Source of the DNA: Phocoena phocoena
Taxonomy: Eukaryota > Chordata > Mammalia > Artiodactyla > Phocoenidae
Direction of reading: 5' to 3'
Assembly (NCBI RefSeq): GCF_963924675.1
Contig: NC_089221.1
Span: 4,647,851 to 4,711,850, forward strand
Length of the DNA stretch: 64,000 nucleotides
The translations under genes were made by a program, and so were the position numbers. Below the pieces are notes generated by a model. It made no database searches. It saw only the letters and a program-made list of their open reading frames with translations, and was not told the DNA's origin. This document shows, one piece after another, positions 46,569 to 57,943 of this stretch (the stretch's first letter is position 1; the number at the start of each line of letters is the position of its first letter).

Positions 46569-46942
46569 TTGTCATGAAGAACCTAGGGATAAGACAAGAA
46601 TAAAGACACAGACCTACTAGAGAATGGACTTGAGGATATGGGGAAGGGGAAGGGTAAGCTGTGACAAATTGAGAGAGTGGCTTGGACATATATACACTAC
46701 CAAACGTAAGGTAGATAGCTAGTGGGAAGCAGCCGCATAGCACAGGGAGATCAGCTCAGTGCTTTGTGACTGCCTGGACAGGTGGGGTAGGGAGGGTGGG
46801 AGGGAGTGGCACACAAGAGGGAAGAGATATGGGAACATATGTATATGTATAACTGATTCACTTTGTTATAAAGCAGAAACTAACACACCACCGTAAAGCA
46901 ATTATACTCCAATAAAGATGTAAAAAAAAAAAATTCAAAAAA
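46569..46942 (+). mobile_element. L1 3' UTR starting at its internal A tract
   Basis: Plus-strand young L1 3' UTR beginning TTGTCATGAAGAACC, the sequence that in the copy at 18084-18943 directly follows the internal A tract, and ending AATAAAGATGT with two A runs. There is no ORF2 sequence. Downstream, AAAAGAAACAGTGAAA (46945-46960) partly repeats the sequence to the left of the SINE, so SINE plus L1 may be one insertion. Confidence 0.93.
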
Positions 46943-46960
46943 AAAAAAGAAACAGTGAAA

Positions 46961-48138
46961 ATTTATGCTGTGTCTTGGTAACAGAGTTCCTTATTATCAC
47001 GTAATTATGGTGTTAACTTGTATGCTTTCTGTTATGCTCCTGAGCTGGCTTTACGCAAAACTTTTTTCTTTTCTTTTTTTTTTTTTTTTAAGCTAAAATT
47101 CCTGATAGTAACAGTTACCTGCTGCAGTGTTTTGTTTTCCTTCATTCTAGACTGCAACTTTAGTTATTTCTTGTCTTTAAGTATTTATGACTTATGCTTA
47201 TTTATTGTCTTCTGTTCCAAATTTACATCCCAACCTCAGAATGATAAAACTTTTCAGATGTCTTTTTTACTTTAACTATCCTAAGGGCTTTCATCATGGT
47301 AGCTGAGTCTCAATAAACATTGACTCTCTTTGTAAAAGGAAGAATACTGGAAATAACTGAGTTGGCTTGCCATACTCCTATGTTTTAATTAGCTCCACAA
47401 GTTGGAGGTCTACAGTTTATTGAACCAACACTAAGAGAATAGGCACATCATAAAGTGAAACTGTCTCTCTGGGTTAATTAGAATAAATAAAAAGTCACTA
47501 ACTTGAGGATATTCCAGTCTTGGGTTTTACAGTTTGAATGCTCACATACACTTGTCACTTGTGATCGGTCAGCCTGCAGGGCTGATGGGATCAATGAAAA
47601 TATTCTGGAGCTGTGTCAGTGTTCTCACCGACCTCCATAGATCCGCCACCTTAGATTCGCTTTTGACTTGATCTTATCACTTGATTACCTACGTCCTTCT
47701 GAAGAGGCCCAGCTCTCCCCGTTTCGATATGGCTGCTGTAATCAGTTTACCAGAGCTGTTTCACCTCGCTGAGCCCTGTCAATTGCTGTTTTCTCAGCTC
47801 CCTTACACTTGCCTCAAGGCCTCGCTATATGTGACAAACAGACCTTGAATCTTCTGGGAAATGGCAAAAAACTGCAGTAAATGACTACAGTCTGAGGAGC
47901 TCCTGCCCATCCCTATTACAGCAACTCTCGTCAAGGACTCAGAATTCTCCATGAAGCTGGCAGTGTCCCAAGGAACACACCCTGCATGTCATCAGGTCCT
48001 GTCCAGGGACTGAGCCAGGGCTCCCAGGACTCTTATTCCAGAAACAGATGACTTGGTGAAAGTCATCTGTTCAACACAAAATCATCAAAAAAATTTACAG
48101 CAGATACAATGGACTAAAAGAGTGGATTTAATCATAGT
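46961..48138. other. Unassigned sequence with a poly(T) tract
   Basis: A pyrimidine/T tract lies at 47062-47089. 47480-47980 is free of recognisable repeats and has balanced composition. No gene. Confidence 0.4.
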
Positions 48139-48159
48139 TAAACTTCTGGGTTTTTTTTT

Positions 48160-48187
48160 AACCTATAATGGAAAAGAATCTGAAAAA

Positions 48188-48225
<38 letters not shown>

Positions 48226-48295
48226 CTGAATCACTTTGCTGTACACTTGAAGCTAATACAACATTGTAAATCAACTCTACTCCAATAAAAATTGT
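48160..48295 (+). mobile_element. L1 3' UTR tail fragment containing an AT microsatellite
   Basis: Plus-strand older L1 3' end: AACCTATAATGGAAAAGAAT, AACTGAATCACTTTGCTGTA, ACATTGTAAATCAACTC and CCAATAAAAA. Flanking TAAACTTCTG at 48139-48148 and 48307-48316 is a probable TSD, with about 11 bases between each copy and the recognisable L1 sequence. Confidence 0.88.
48190..48225 (+). repeat. (TA)n microsatellite within an L1 tail
   Basis: About 18 pure TA units at the place where other copies of this L1 tail have only a short TATATGTATA segment. The array therefore grew after insertion. Confidence 0.95.
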
Positions 48296-48316
48296 TTGTT
48301 CTGAACTAAACTTCTG

Positions 48317-49189
48317 TTTTCAATGAGCATATGAAAGCGTTCATCTCTTTTTCATCTACGTCTCTCAGTTAAACAGCCAATAGTTCTACAAAGTGAAATG
48401 AAACTAATCCCTGAGGCTTGAGAAAGAAGAAAAAGTCTTGTGAAAGTTCTTATATAGATAAAAGCTAATAAATGGTTAGCACACAAGTATAGAAACTCTA
48501 ATAGAAAGTATTAACATATATTAATTGTGTCTACAAACCTTTAAAAAAATGGTGCCAATGGTTAAATATAATGTAAACCATTTTACTAAATCTTTTTACT
48601 TTTCCTTTATTCTTTCCAAAAGAAGATAATTTTAACCATGACCATGCCAGAAACCCTATGTCATTAGTTATGACAAGCCTAAAAATACAGAACTGGGACT
48701 CTTCCTCAGGTGTGGAAAGATGCCAGAGAAGACTTCCCAGAAATGCTGGCTGGTAACTGCTCTATGGTCCATAGAATCCTGGTGCTATGATATTATCACT
48801 TCCTGGCAAGGTGGGAAGATTGAAAAATTTTGTAATCTCAGAGAAAAATATGCCCTTATTCTTGAAGGTATTAAAGAAAAAAACCTAATAGTGGTGGATT
48901 AGATGCTTCTTCATGTCTGACCTGATAGATTAACTGATAAGTGCAATAAAATAATTCTGACAAGTAACTACAATTCTAGGGTTTACAAAGTCTCATCGAA
49001 GAAGTTAATTCTTAATCTTACTGGTATATAGCTTTAGCTTTTTAAACCATACAGTAAGGCTGTATTTATATACTAAGAAACATCTTCCGTAACAAGTAAA
49101 TAAAGGTAGTGAGTAAAACAAACCATAAAACTAACCGTACACAATCAGAAAATCACAAAATGGTGTGGTCAAATCTCTAGTAAAGGCTC
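48317..49189. other. Unassigned AT-rich sequence
   Basis: No gene or confident repeat recognised. Confidence 0.4.
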
Positions 49190-49637
49190 TAGTAGACTGC
49201 ACTGTGCCCCCAGCTCTGCATCCACACCTTCCCTCCATGGTCTCTTCACAGACAGCCTGTATTTCCCTGCCCCTTCGCTTTGGACTTGGCCGTGTGCTTT
49301 GCTTTGCCTGATGGTATATCAGCAGGAGTGACAGTGTTCCAGTTCTAAGCCATAGGAGGTCTCACACATCTCACTCAGCATCTCAAGTCTCTGCTGTTGC
49401 CATGAGAACACTTTCTCATGAGTGGCTGCTGGCCTTCCAGCCTTTGCTCCAGAGTAAGATATGTGAGTGGACCTGGACCACAGACCTGATGTAAGAAGCA
49501 GAGTCATCCCCACCAAGCCCAGTGTAGATGCACAAAACCCTTGAAGATCCACAGACGTGGGAGCAAAGACAGATAACTCTTGTTCTAAAGCCCTGGTTTT
49601 GGGGGTGGTGGTTATGCAGCAATGAGTAACTGATACA
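49190..49637 (+). mobile_element. MaLR-like LTR
   Basis: Plus-strand LTR of the MLT1 kind, recognised mainly from its 3' end: AAGCCCTGGTTTTGGGGGTG, GGTTATGCAGCAATGAGTAA and CTGATACA. The 5' part contains TTTGGACTTGGCCGTGTGC and GCAGGAGTGACAG blocks. The 5' edge is uncertain. The minus-strand frame of 136 codons across it (49319-49729) is a by-product. Confidence 0.6.
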
Positions 49638-50434
49638 GGGGTGGATAACTGACCACAAGATGAGGCTGTGGCACTGAGTGGCTCTCTGTCCTGCCATCGC
49701 TGTCCGTGACCTGTCACAACACATCCCACATTCAGAGATAATAATATCTTGCACCCTGAAATAAAAGAAAAATAACAGGTTCACTCTGTATAACACTAGT
49801 CTATCTAATAAACAATACTTTGAGGCTTTCTTATAAGTTACTGCCTCCTTAGTGGAAACAATTTTATCACTGAATATTGTATTACTAATGTCTGAAGATA
49901 TATCATAACTATGAGAATGTGGAAATTATAGGAGAAAATTGCTGTTTATCCACCATGATCAGACTCTGAATTGATAATCTTGGTAGTTTTGATTTTTAAA
50001 AAATTTAAATACCTGGGTTTTAAAAATTTTTAATGAGACGTCCGTCTGTAGACCAGACTCTCTTGTACCTCTTTGTGAACAAGTTATTTTCTTTTCTAAC
50101 ATACTTTGTCTCTGATTGTCCCTTCATGAAGAAGATCTCCCATGGCCTCCGTTAGCTCCCTTTTCCTTTTACACCCGAATCTCCCTTCTGGGAATTTCCA
50201 TAGTACTACACACCTCTCTTACAGCATGCATCATTATTGTCCTGTATCTGTTTGTGTTTCGAACACTGGTGTGAAAATGTCCCCATCTCATAATAGGTGC
50301 TCAGTGATGTCAAATTGCTTGCATGAGCAAATCTGGGGCACACTCTTTCTTAGGGACCTCTAACAAGATTGTAGGCAGAACAATATCATAAGAAGATGTT
50401 TATCTTATGTGCAAAAGTGAGAGAATAATGTGTG
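49638..50434. other. Unassigned sequence
   Basis: No gene or confident repeat recognised. Confidence 0.4.
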
Positions 50435-50668
50435 GCCAGAAGCTTAGACTCTGAGCTCAGATCATCTGGGGCTGGATCCAATCAGGACAATGTCCTTCCT
50501 AGGAGACTTTAGTGGACAAATGAACTTCCATGAGGCACATTTTCTTCTTTTGTGAAAAGTTGTTACTAATAATGGTCGTATGCATCAGTTCCAATGGTTA
50601 AGTTAAATCAGTATGTAAAGTACCTGGCACCCACTAGGTCATTTAATGGACGTTTGCTAATACTGAGC
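50435..50668 (+). mobile_element. MIR SINE (diverged)
   Basis: Plus-strand order: GAAGCTTAGACTCTGAGC, TCATCTGGGGCTGGATCCAA, CACATTTTCTTCTTTTGTG, ATAATGGTCGTATGC, GTAAAGTACCTGGCACCCAC and GGACGTTTGCTAATA. This fits the MIR head, core and 3' end. Confidence 0.65.
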
Positions 50669-51971
50669 AGTTCCGATGCCTGCTATTTGAACAAGTATGG
50701 TTCTCTCTGGCTCGAGGAGCTGGCATCAAATGTTCATAATTTTCATCTGGGACCCTCATGCTCTTCCTCAGTGATGTTCAGGAGACCGTTATGTTGCCCC
50801 TAATAAGGCATCCTGCAATTCTTCTTAACGAAAAGAAACCACACTACTATTTTAAAAAAAATGATGAGAACATCTCACTTTCAAAACAGGAAGTTCTGAA
50901 GTTTGGATATTTTGAGTTCTGTTTTTAATCCACAATGTAATCTGAAATATTCAGAAGCAGGAGCAGTAATATTGACATAATTTAACATGCCAGGCGTGCT
51001 CACAGGTAATTTGTCTGGAGAATTATTTCTCAGCCTCACGAGCCTGATTCCATTTGCACTGAGTCTCCTGTGGATTCAGGTGGAAAGCAGCAAGAGCAGA
51101 GGCCAGGCACCTTATGGTGCAACAGCTCATTTCCTTGGGGCACCACATGTCTGTCTAGGATGTCAGGCAGCCCGCCTGTCACCATGGTGTGTGTCACAGA
51201 TCGAGGTCCACTCCTGTCTTTACTGCATGAAGCATTCCCAGAGGATGTACAGGCAAGCATTTTCATGACAACCTTTTTAATTAGTAGAGCAGAAACACTC
51301 AAACTTATTCAAGTATTTGATCAAAGAAGATTAAAATTCATACATTTAAAATAATTGTTTATGAACTACAGAAGATTTTTATAGCATATTAGTATACTAG
51401 TATGAATCAAATGATTTCTAGATCTCTTTATTTTCAATGAGATTCACTACCAACATGAACAAAAATCTTAGTGTTGTCATGAAATTGTTAGGAGAAGCAA
51501 AAGCCAAAATGCTGCCTTCATGGCTTCTAATTCAGCACAGGACAGTTACAAATGAAAACTAGCCAGCAATATGTGCAGTAGCAGACAGAGCGTTGGTCTC
51601 ACAGCCTGACCATCAATTGAAGGGCTGTGAGCAGGTCACCAGACGAAGACTGAAGGAGATGACAACTGAGGCATCTCTGCAATGACAAGCTACATAGTTC
51701 CAGACAGACACAACTGATTACAATGAGGGGTAATTTAATATGCTACAAAAATTGTAAAGCAGTAAAGCCTAATAGCCTCAGAATCTCTGGCAACAGACTT
51801 ACTCAGATGGATGTAAGCAGAATCATTTCAGTAATAAGGTGCTTGAGGTCACCTCTAAATTTTAATATGAACATTTATGTTCTACTGTCAGCCTGCGGGG
51901 ATTCTTTTTCATGAGATGGGGGCGGGCCAAGATAAGTAGAAAGTGATAATTTAAAAAATCCATTGGTGGGG
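50669..51971. other. Unassigned sequence
   Basis: No gene or confident repeat. Overlapping open frames at 50987-51354 on both strands have no recognisable domain. Confidence 0.4.
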
Positions 51972-52205
51972 AAGGATAAATTGGAATATTGGGATTGACA
52001 TATACACACTATTATATATAAAATAGATAACTCATAAGAACCTACTGCATAACACAGGGAACTCTACTCAATGCTCTGTAATGACCTATATGGGAAAAGA
52101 ATCTAAAAAAAGAGTAGATGTATGTATGTGTAAAATTGATTCACTTTGCTGTATATCTGAAACTAACACAACATTGTAAATCAACTATTCTCCAATATAT
52201 ATATA
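51972..52205 (+). mobile_element. L1 3' UTR tail fragment
   Basis: A 234-bp plus-strand copy of the older L1 tail: GGATTGACATATACACACTA, AACCTACTGCATAACACAGG, TTGATTCACTTTGCTGTATA and ACATTGTAAATCAACTATTC, ending in a (TA)n-T-rich tail. AATCCAT on both sides (about 51956 and 52213) hints at a TSD. Confidence 0.88.
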
Positions 52206-52587
52206 TATTTTTAATCCATAAGGTAATCTAACCATTGTTCATAGAGTCGGTTGGTACTTGAGTATTTTCTTTCAGTTTAGGGCTTTCATTTTTTTGAGTG
52301 AATTTTTTTCTAGTTCATTCTTCATGTAACAAGATCATGATGTAACTCTTTAGAGTAATTTTATATATCAAAGTATATTACTCTGAAGTAATATATAGCA
52401 TTATACATTGGCAGGATCAAAAGCTCTCTTTGTCATTTCACAAAGTATCACTGAGCACAGGGACATGGTCATGTATTTGAGTGTCCCCAAGACCTGATAA
52501 TAAAAGCTAAGAATTGGTGTCAATATAGAAGCCTTTGGAATATTCTCCATGTCCTCCAAAGCTACTGTGATCTTCAGTTACATTTGT

Positions 52588-52750
52588 TCCTCCATTCATT
52601 CATCCATTCAGCAGAAATGCATGAGCTCCTGGTATGTGCCAGGCACTGGCTTATGGTTGTGTTGTGGTGAACATGGCAGACAGTATGCTTCACTCTACCT
52701 GGGCAGACAGGCCCCGGAATGGGAACTTACAACACAGTTTGGCTGACCTG
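52588..52750 (-). mobile_element. L2 3' end fragment
   Basis: On the plus strand, CCATTCATTCATCCATTCAG and then GAGCTCCTGGTATGTGCCAG GCACTGGC are the reverse of the L2 3' end. The adjoining GTGAACATGGCAGACAG is also typical. Old and short. Confidence 0.6.
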
Positions 52751-55667
52751 ATCTTGGAGTACTCTACTGAGATTGGAAATTGTTTTATAAAATGTGAGAG
52801 AGAGAACCAGGAAAGGAGGACCATTCTGAAACAAGTCTGAAACAAAGCCAGACCCCACAAGGTACGCCCTTGAATTCTTTGCTCCATTTCTAACTTGTGA
52901 CAAAGACTCTCTCCCCTGAGCCTGCTTCTTGGCTGGTCTTCCACATTAGCCCCAGCCTTGCTGTCCCTACCAGCCCAGTTTTAGGAAGAATCCCGCTGAG
53001 TTGGTTTAGAGAGAAGCCTCACCCTTCGTATCTGGCCACCCTTTCTGCTTTCAGCAAGAATCCCGCCACCCTTGGTGTCTCCTCTCAACTGCTCTCTTTC
53101 ACTGAAACCCTCACTCTGCTCATTGGCTTATAAATCCACAACTGTTATCTCTGTATTCAAAGTTGAGTCCAATCTCTCTCCCTGTCAACTGAAAAACAAA
53201 CAAGCAAAAAAGAAAACGAACAAAGAAGAAAAAAAGCACAGCGTGAGAGTTTTGAGGTAAGCATTATTTGGGGCAAAATGACGGTTGTAGCCCAGGAGAC
53301 AGCCTCTCAGTAGCTCTGAGGAACTGCTCCTAAGAGGTGGGGTGGAGGTCTGTATACATGTGGTTTTGGTGAAGGGGGGAACGTGCAACCCAACACACAT
53401 TTGGCAGAAGGTTGCTGCTAGTCACAAGGAGCAGATGTGTCCATTAATGATCTTACTGTCTGTCTAGATATGAGAAGATGCAAGAAATCGGGCTCATAAA
53501 ATCTCCTCCTGAAAATACCTAACTATCTGTAGGCCTGTTCTGCCAGTTTTCCCAGCGCACAGACTGCCTCATTCCTGATCTGTGTTCTGAGCTCCTTTCA
53601 GGGTGTGTTGAAGGTCAGTGACTGCAGTGGCCAGTGACTTCATTCTTGTAGAACCAGACGGTGAGCAACCATTTTTAGTTGGCATTCCCTAATGCAATAG
53701 CCTTGAATTAAGTCTCCCTTCCCATTTTCAACATGTGTCAGAATAACTGTTTCTCTAACACTTGTCAACAAATTCAGGCCCTTTTTCATCTTTCCCAAAT
53801 CTTAAATTAGCATAAAACTTCTGAAGAGCTTGGCTAATTTAAACTGATGGCTTGAGGACCCATCACAAATTACCAAATTGTGTGATTTGGACTGTCAGCT
53901 AACATAGAGGAATGAGATTTGCTTGAATCTATATTTGTCAGCGATGGGAAACAGCTGAGCGTTGACGCCCAGCCCTCACTAAGCTCTCCACTTCCAGTGC
54001 GTTGTTTGTTACAAGAGTTTTTAGGTTCCTATACATATATTAGCTCGTGTTTCTCCCCTTGAGGATTTAAAATCTGAGCATGAGATGGAAGCCAGAGCAC
54101 AAAGCTGTCTCTCTGAAACCTTATCCTAATTCTCTTGGGCTACTTTCAGACTATGTGGCTTTGTCACGTGGTACTGAGGTACGCTCCATTCTACGTAAAC
54201 CCCACAGGGAACCACAGGTGTAGCAGGATATTGACAGAGCAAGAGAGCATCTCCTGTGAGGACCTGAGAAAACTCTGCTGAGTCAGCCCCTACAACCAGT
54301 TGAAGAATGGAGCCCACCTCCCCAGGGCTCACAATGCTCACACATGACGGGTGGATTCCAACCTAAGTGTCCCAGAGAGCCTGGCTGTGAGTACCACAGG
54401 ACCTGGTAGTTGAAGGGCTGTTTTATCTCCCAGGGCATCACAGCTCGTTTGGACCAGAACCTGGCTTGAAGGTCACAGGGAATTACAGACAGGCCCTGCC
54501 CACAGCCGCTGTCTAGGATTGACTCTGATGACTTCATCTGGAATAAGTCCTTGATGCTCCCTTCCCTACAATTTTCTCTTCTCCAGAACTTCCTTGGCTT
54601 CCTTTGGCATCTCACGTTTAGATGCACATCTGGTGCTTCAGCTCCAGAGCAGCAACTGTGCCAAGGATTTGGAGAGGTGAGGCTAGCAAAGGAGCAGAGA
54701 GACATTTCCTCCCTCTTCTTTGTTTCTGCTTTCTGCACACAGGAGACACTGGCTAATTGCATCTTTATTACCATTTCTCCCACATCAGGATCCCACAGTG
54801 TCATTTTTATTAGCTTAATTTAAGTCTTAATCATTCTGAACTAGAAAAAAAGATACTTTCTTTTATTAAGAAGATAATTTTTTCAATTAAAATCTGAAAC
54901 TAGCCTTATAACAATCAGATTAAATGAAATGTATCTCATTGTGTTGCAGGAAGAAACCAGCATTTTCTGTCTTTCAGGCACCCTTATTAATAGACCTGTT
55001 TAAATGTACATTTTGCAGAGAAAATGGCACAAGATACTCAATGGAGACATTTAACTTTACCACATCTTTTATTTTAAAAGTCCAGACCATAATATTTGAA
55101 ATGCTTTTTTAATTTTATAAAGCTAATATTGAGTCATGTTTTCATTTTAGGGCTTAGCCTCTTTTATTATATTGATTGTATGAGAATTTAATATAAGCTA
55201 AGTACTTGTGGCAATTGTTATTTTTTGATGACTTGAGGTAACACATAGGATTGAGTTTTGAAATTGAACTGCCAGGAGTTATCCGTGTTACCCAGTTACT
55301 AACAATTTCCAGGTTATAAGGGAATGCAAGACAAAGGCCGAGCAGGCAGAGGTCTGGGACCCAGCTTGGGTCGCACTGTTCCAAGATTGATGCATATAAA
55401 GTCCAGACTAGAAAAGGGTGCATTTGGTTATGAAGCATATCCATTTTATACTCAGATAGTTATATAACTTCCATGTCATTTCCCAAGGAGCCATGCCCCA
55501 GACATGTCCAGCTTCTAGGTTTGTTTTCTATCGGCTATCCTAGTCACCAGCTACATTCTGCTGAAAGCTATCCATAGATACAGACTCTCTAAGGACTCAA
55601 GTATCATTGATTTGTTTGTCAGTGTTCTATCAATTACTTATTTACCAGAGGGTTTGACTTTTTCACC
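52751..55667. other. Unassigned sequence, partly repeat-like
   Basis: 53228-53770 reads like an interspersed repeat (perhaps an ERV-type element) that I cannot name. The 173-codon minus-strand frame at 54283-54804 is the longest frame outside recognised repeats, but it contains no domain I recognise, and an overlapping plus-strand frame and a second minus frame end or begin inside it. No exon is called. Confidence 0.4.
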
Positions 55668-55745
55668 CTCTATCTATCAATCTATCTATCTATCATCTAC
55701 CTATCATCTATCCACCAATCTATCTATTGATCTATTTATCTCTTC
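55668..55745 (+). repeat. (CTAT)n tetranucleotide repeat
   Basis: Imperfect TATC/CTAT array with CATC, CACC and TTGA interruptions; the pure core is at about 55682-55693. Confidence 0.92.
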
Positions 55746-56129
55746 TGTATGTAATTATATCTCTATCTGCTTTTCTATCAATAGATTTAGAAAAAACAAG
55801 GGATAGAGGAGAAGCCTTCAGAAGCCCATGTACTTGCTCAGGACTAATTAAAAGATCTTTCATTTGTATAAGTGTAAACTTCTTTTTTTTTCTTTTAGTA
55901 AATAAAGCTTCTTGAGAGTAGCTACTTGTCCAAGAAGCCAGTGTTCCACTAGCGACACTTCCCACACTGAAGTCTCATTCTGGATTTGGGGGCATCTCCA
56001 AATCCTGCTCAGGGACCGTGTTCCAAATTAACATCCTCAACCTTAACATCTCTCCACAAACCTGGTCCCTCTCAGCTTAGAAGTTGTGTTTTTCCTTCCA
56101 TTAAAAACTGTCTCCCATGGATCCTGCCT
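55746..56129. other. Unassigned sequence
   Basis: No gene or repeat recognised. Confidence 0.4.
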
Positions 56130-56290
56130 TGCCCTCTGCCTTTTGGGCTTTTCCATATCTTCCTGTCAAGGCTAAACCCCCTGGAGGAATTTTTGAGTAT
56201 CTATTCTCTTTGTCCTTTTTACTTTAACCAACAAATTCCAGTCTGGCTTCTGACCACAGCCTCCATCACAGCATTGAAGAGACTATTGAA
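56130..56290 (+). mobile_element. Possible CR1/L2-clade reverse transcriptase remnant
   Basis: One frame reads QSGF, stop, P where CR1/L2-type reverse transcriptases have QSGFRP, preceded by a CTGGAGGAATTTTTGAG-type segment in the expected order. The frame is broken. Support is this single motif plus order, so the assignment is weak. Confidence 0.35.
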
Positions 56291-57916
56291 AGGACTTCCT
56301 ATCATGATGGAAACATCCAATAGAGTCTAGGGGGATTTTTCTTCTTTTTTCATCAGAGATGAGTAACCCTAGTGGCTACTCTCTCCATCCCAAGGATCTT
56401 CCTCCCTGTGTTCTGGAATGTTTCTGCTGTGCCCCTTCAGGCCCTCCCCAGGACGCATTACTGCCCTGCTAGATTCCATGGGTTGGGGTTTCCCAGGCCC
56501 CACAGACACTGACTCAGGGGTGACCTCATCCCCTGCTGAGGATTGAACCACCATGGCTCCCAAATCTGTGCCTGTGGCCCTGACCTCTCCTGTGAGCTCC
56601 AGCCTTGACTTGCATGCAGCTCTGGGAAAGTCATCTGAAGACCCACCTACCCTTCAAGTACAGCTCACAGTGACACTGTCACACACCTGACCTCCATCAA
56701 TGCACCCCCTCTCTGGCCAGTTTCACAGAGTCACCCTCATTCCACACAGAATCTGTTTCCTTTGACCACTTCATCTCGGCCAGAATTTGAAGACATCATT
56801 GATCTCTTCTCCACCTCATACTTTCCCAGATACACCCGCTCCTTGATTCAATTTCCTAAATAAGAATCAAGTCTATGTTTGCCTCTTTATCCACCTTTTA
56901 ATGCATTATTTCAAGCCCTCAGCATATCTTTTGGACATTGGAAAACATTTGAAATATTTTTTCCACTGGCCTCTTTCATTCAGATCTGATTCCTCTCCAA
57001 TTCCTCTTTCATTCCATTGCCAAAGTGAACTTTCTGAAATGGACTTTCTGAAATGCAAACAGATATTCCCAAATGGGTGTTGATAAATCATGGGAGAACC
57101 AGTAATTATAGAGCATAACATTGAACAAGAAGTTACCAGAGTTATTGGCAAATATGCAAATATTCACTGCTGACCTAGCAGAACACACAGACACACATGG
57201 CGTTCTTGAGGAAATACCTTTTCAAAAAGTAGTAAAGACACAGAAGCAAGACTGTTTAGTAAAGGCCTCTATGTGTTCATGGAAAGAATATATTTAATGG
57301 GCAAGGGCTGCCTTGCAAATCCTTGAGGTTAGGAATTTGATACAGCTTTTCTTAAACCTTAAATAATATATTTCTGTGAACTTGGATTTGAGGGGAGCCC
57401 TGTGCTTCCTTAAAAGAATTTATCATGGGAGAGTAAGGTGATTTTTGCTTTCTTATAATATTTCTGAGGATTTCAAAATCTTTAAAAATAAACATATTTA
57501 TCTTATAATTAGGGAAAATAATAACAAAATGAATCAACACAAAATTTTAATAATAAACTATTTCCATCTTTCTTCTTGGTTCTCATAAGCAGCCACAGCT
57601 GGGAGAAGCCACTTGCTGGTTTCCAGAGAAGTTTGCTCTTAAGCAGGATTGAAGAGGAAGAAGTGCACCCCTATTGGCACCAGAATCTCTTCCCCTCCCC
57701 CTCCTCCTCCTCTTCTGGTCTGTTAAATCCACAAGGCCTCCCACATAAAGTGTGAGCTGCAGGACTGATGCTGTTTGCACAGCATTTGTTATGCCTGTGA
57801 GAAGATGAAACAGCGTTTAAGAGGAGGAATGTGCCTCTTTCTGTCTCAGCTGTAATAAACTTGGCCTTTATCTGCAGCTCAGCGTTAGTGATGAGAGCTG
57901 CCTTGGGTGTAAGGAT
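56291..57916. other. Unassigned sequence
   Basis: No confident gene or repeat. A CCT-rich run lies at 57693-57713. 57715-57900 is repeat-poor with balanced composition. Confidence 0.4.
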
Positions 57917-57943
57917 GTGTGTGTGTGTGTGTGTGTGTGTGTG
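57917..57943 (+). repeat. (TG)n microsatellite
   Basis: About 13 pure TG units. Confidence 0.95.

Noticed and set aside
46192..46743. 183-codon minus-strand open frame
   Set aside because: It runs backward through the L1 3' UTR, the A tract and the SINE; it is not a protein gene.
29205..52205. Repeated similar sequences as a CRISPR-like or satellite array
   Set aside because: They are dispersed L1 tails of about 130-230 bp many kilobases apart, with TSDs; there is no regular spacing.
54283..54804. 173-codon minus-strand open frame as a gene or retrocopy
   Set aside because: No recognisable domain, no splice or promoter context, and overlapping frames on both strands of similar quality. A chance frame or old repeat is more likely.
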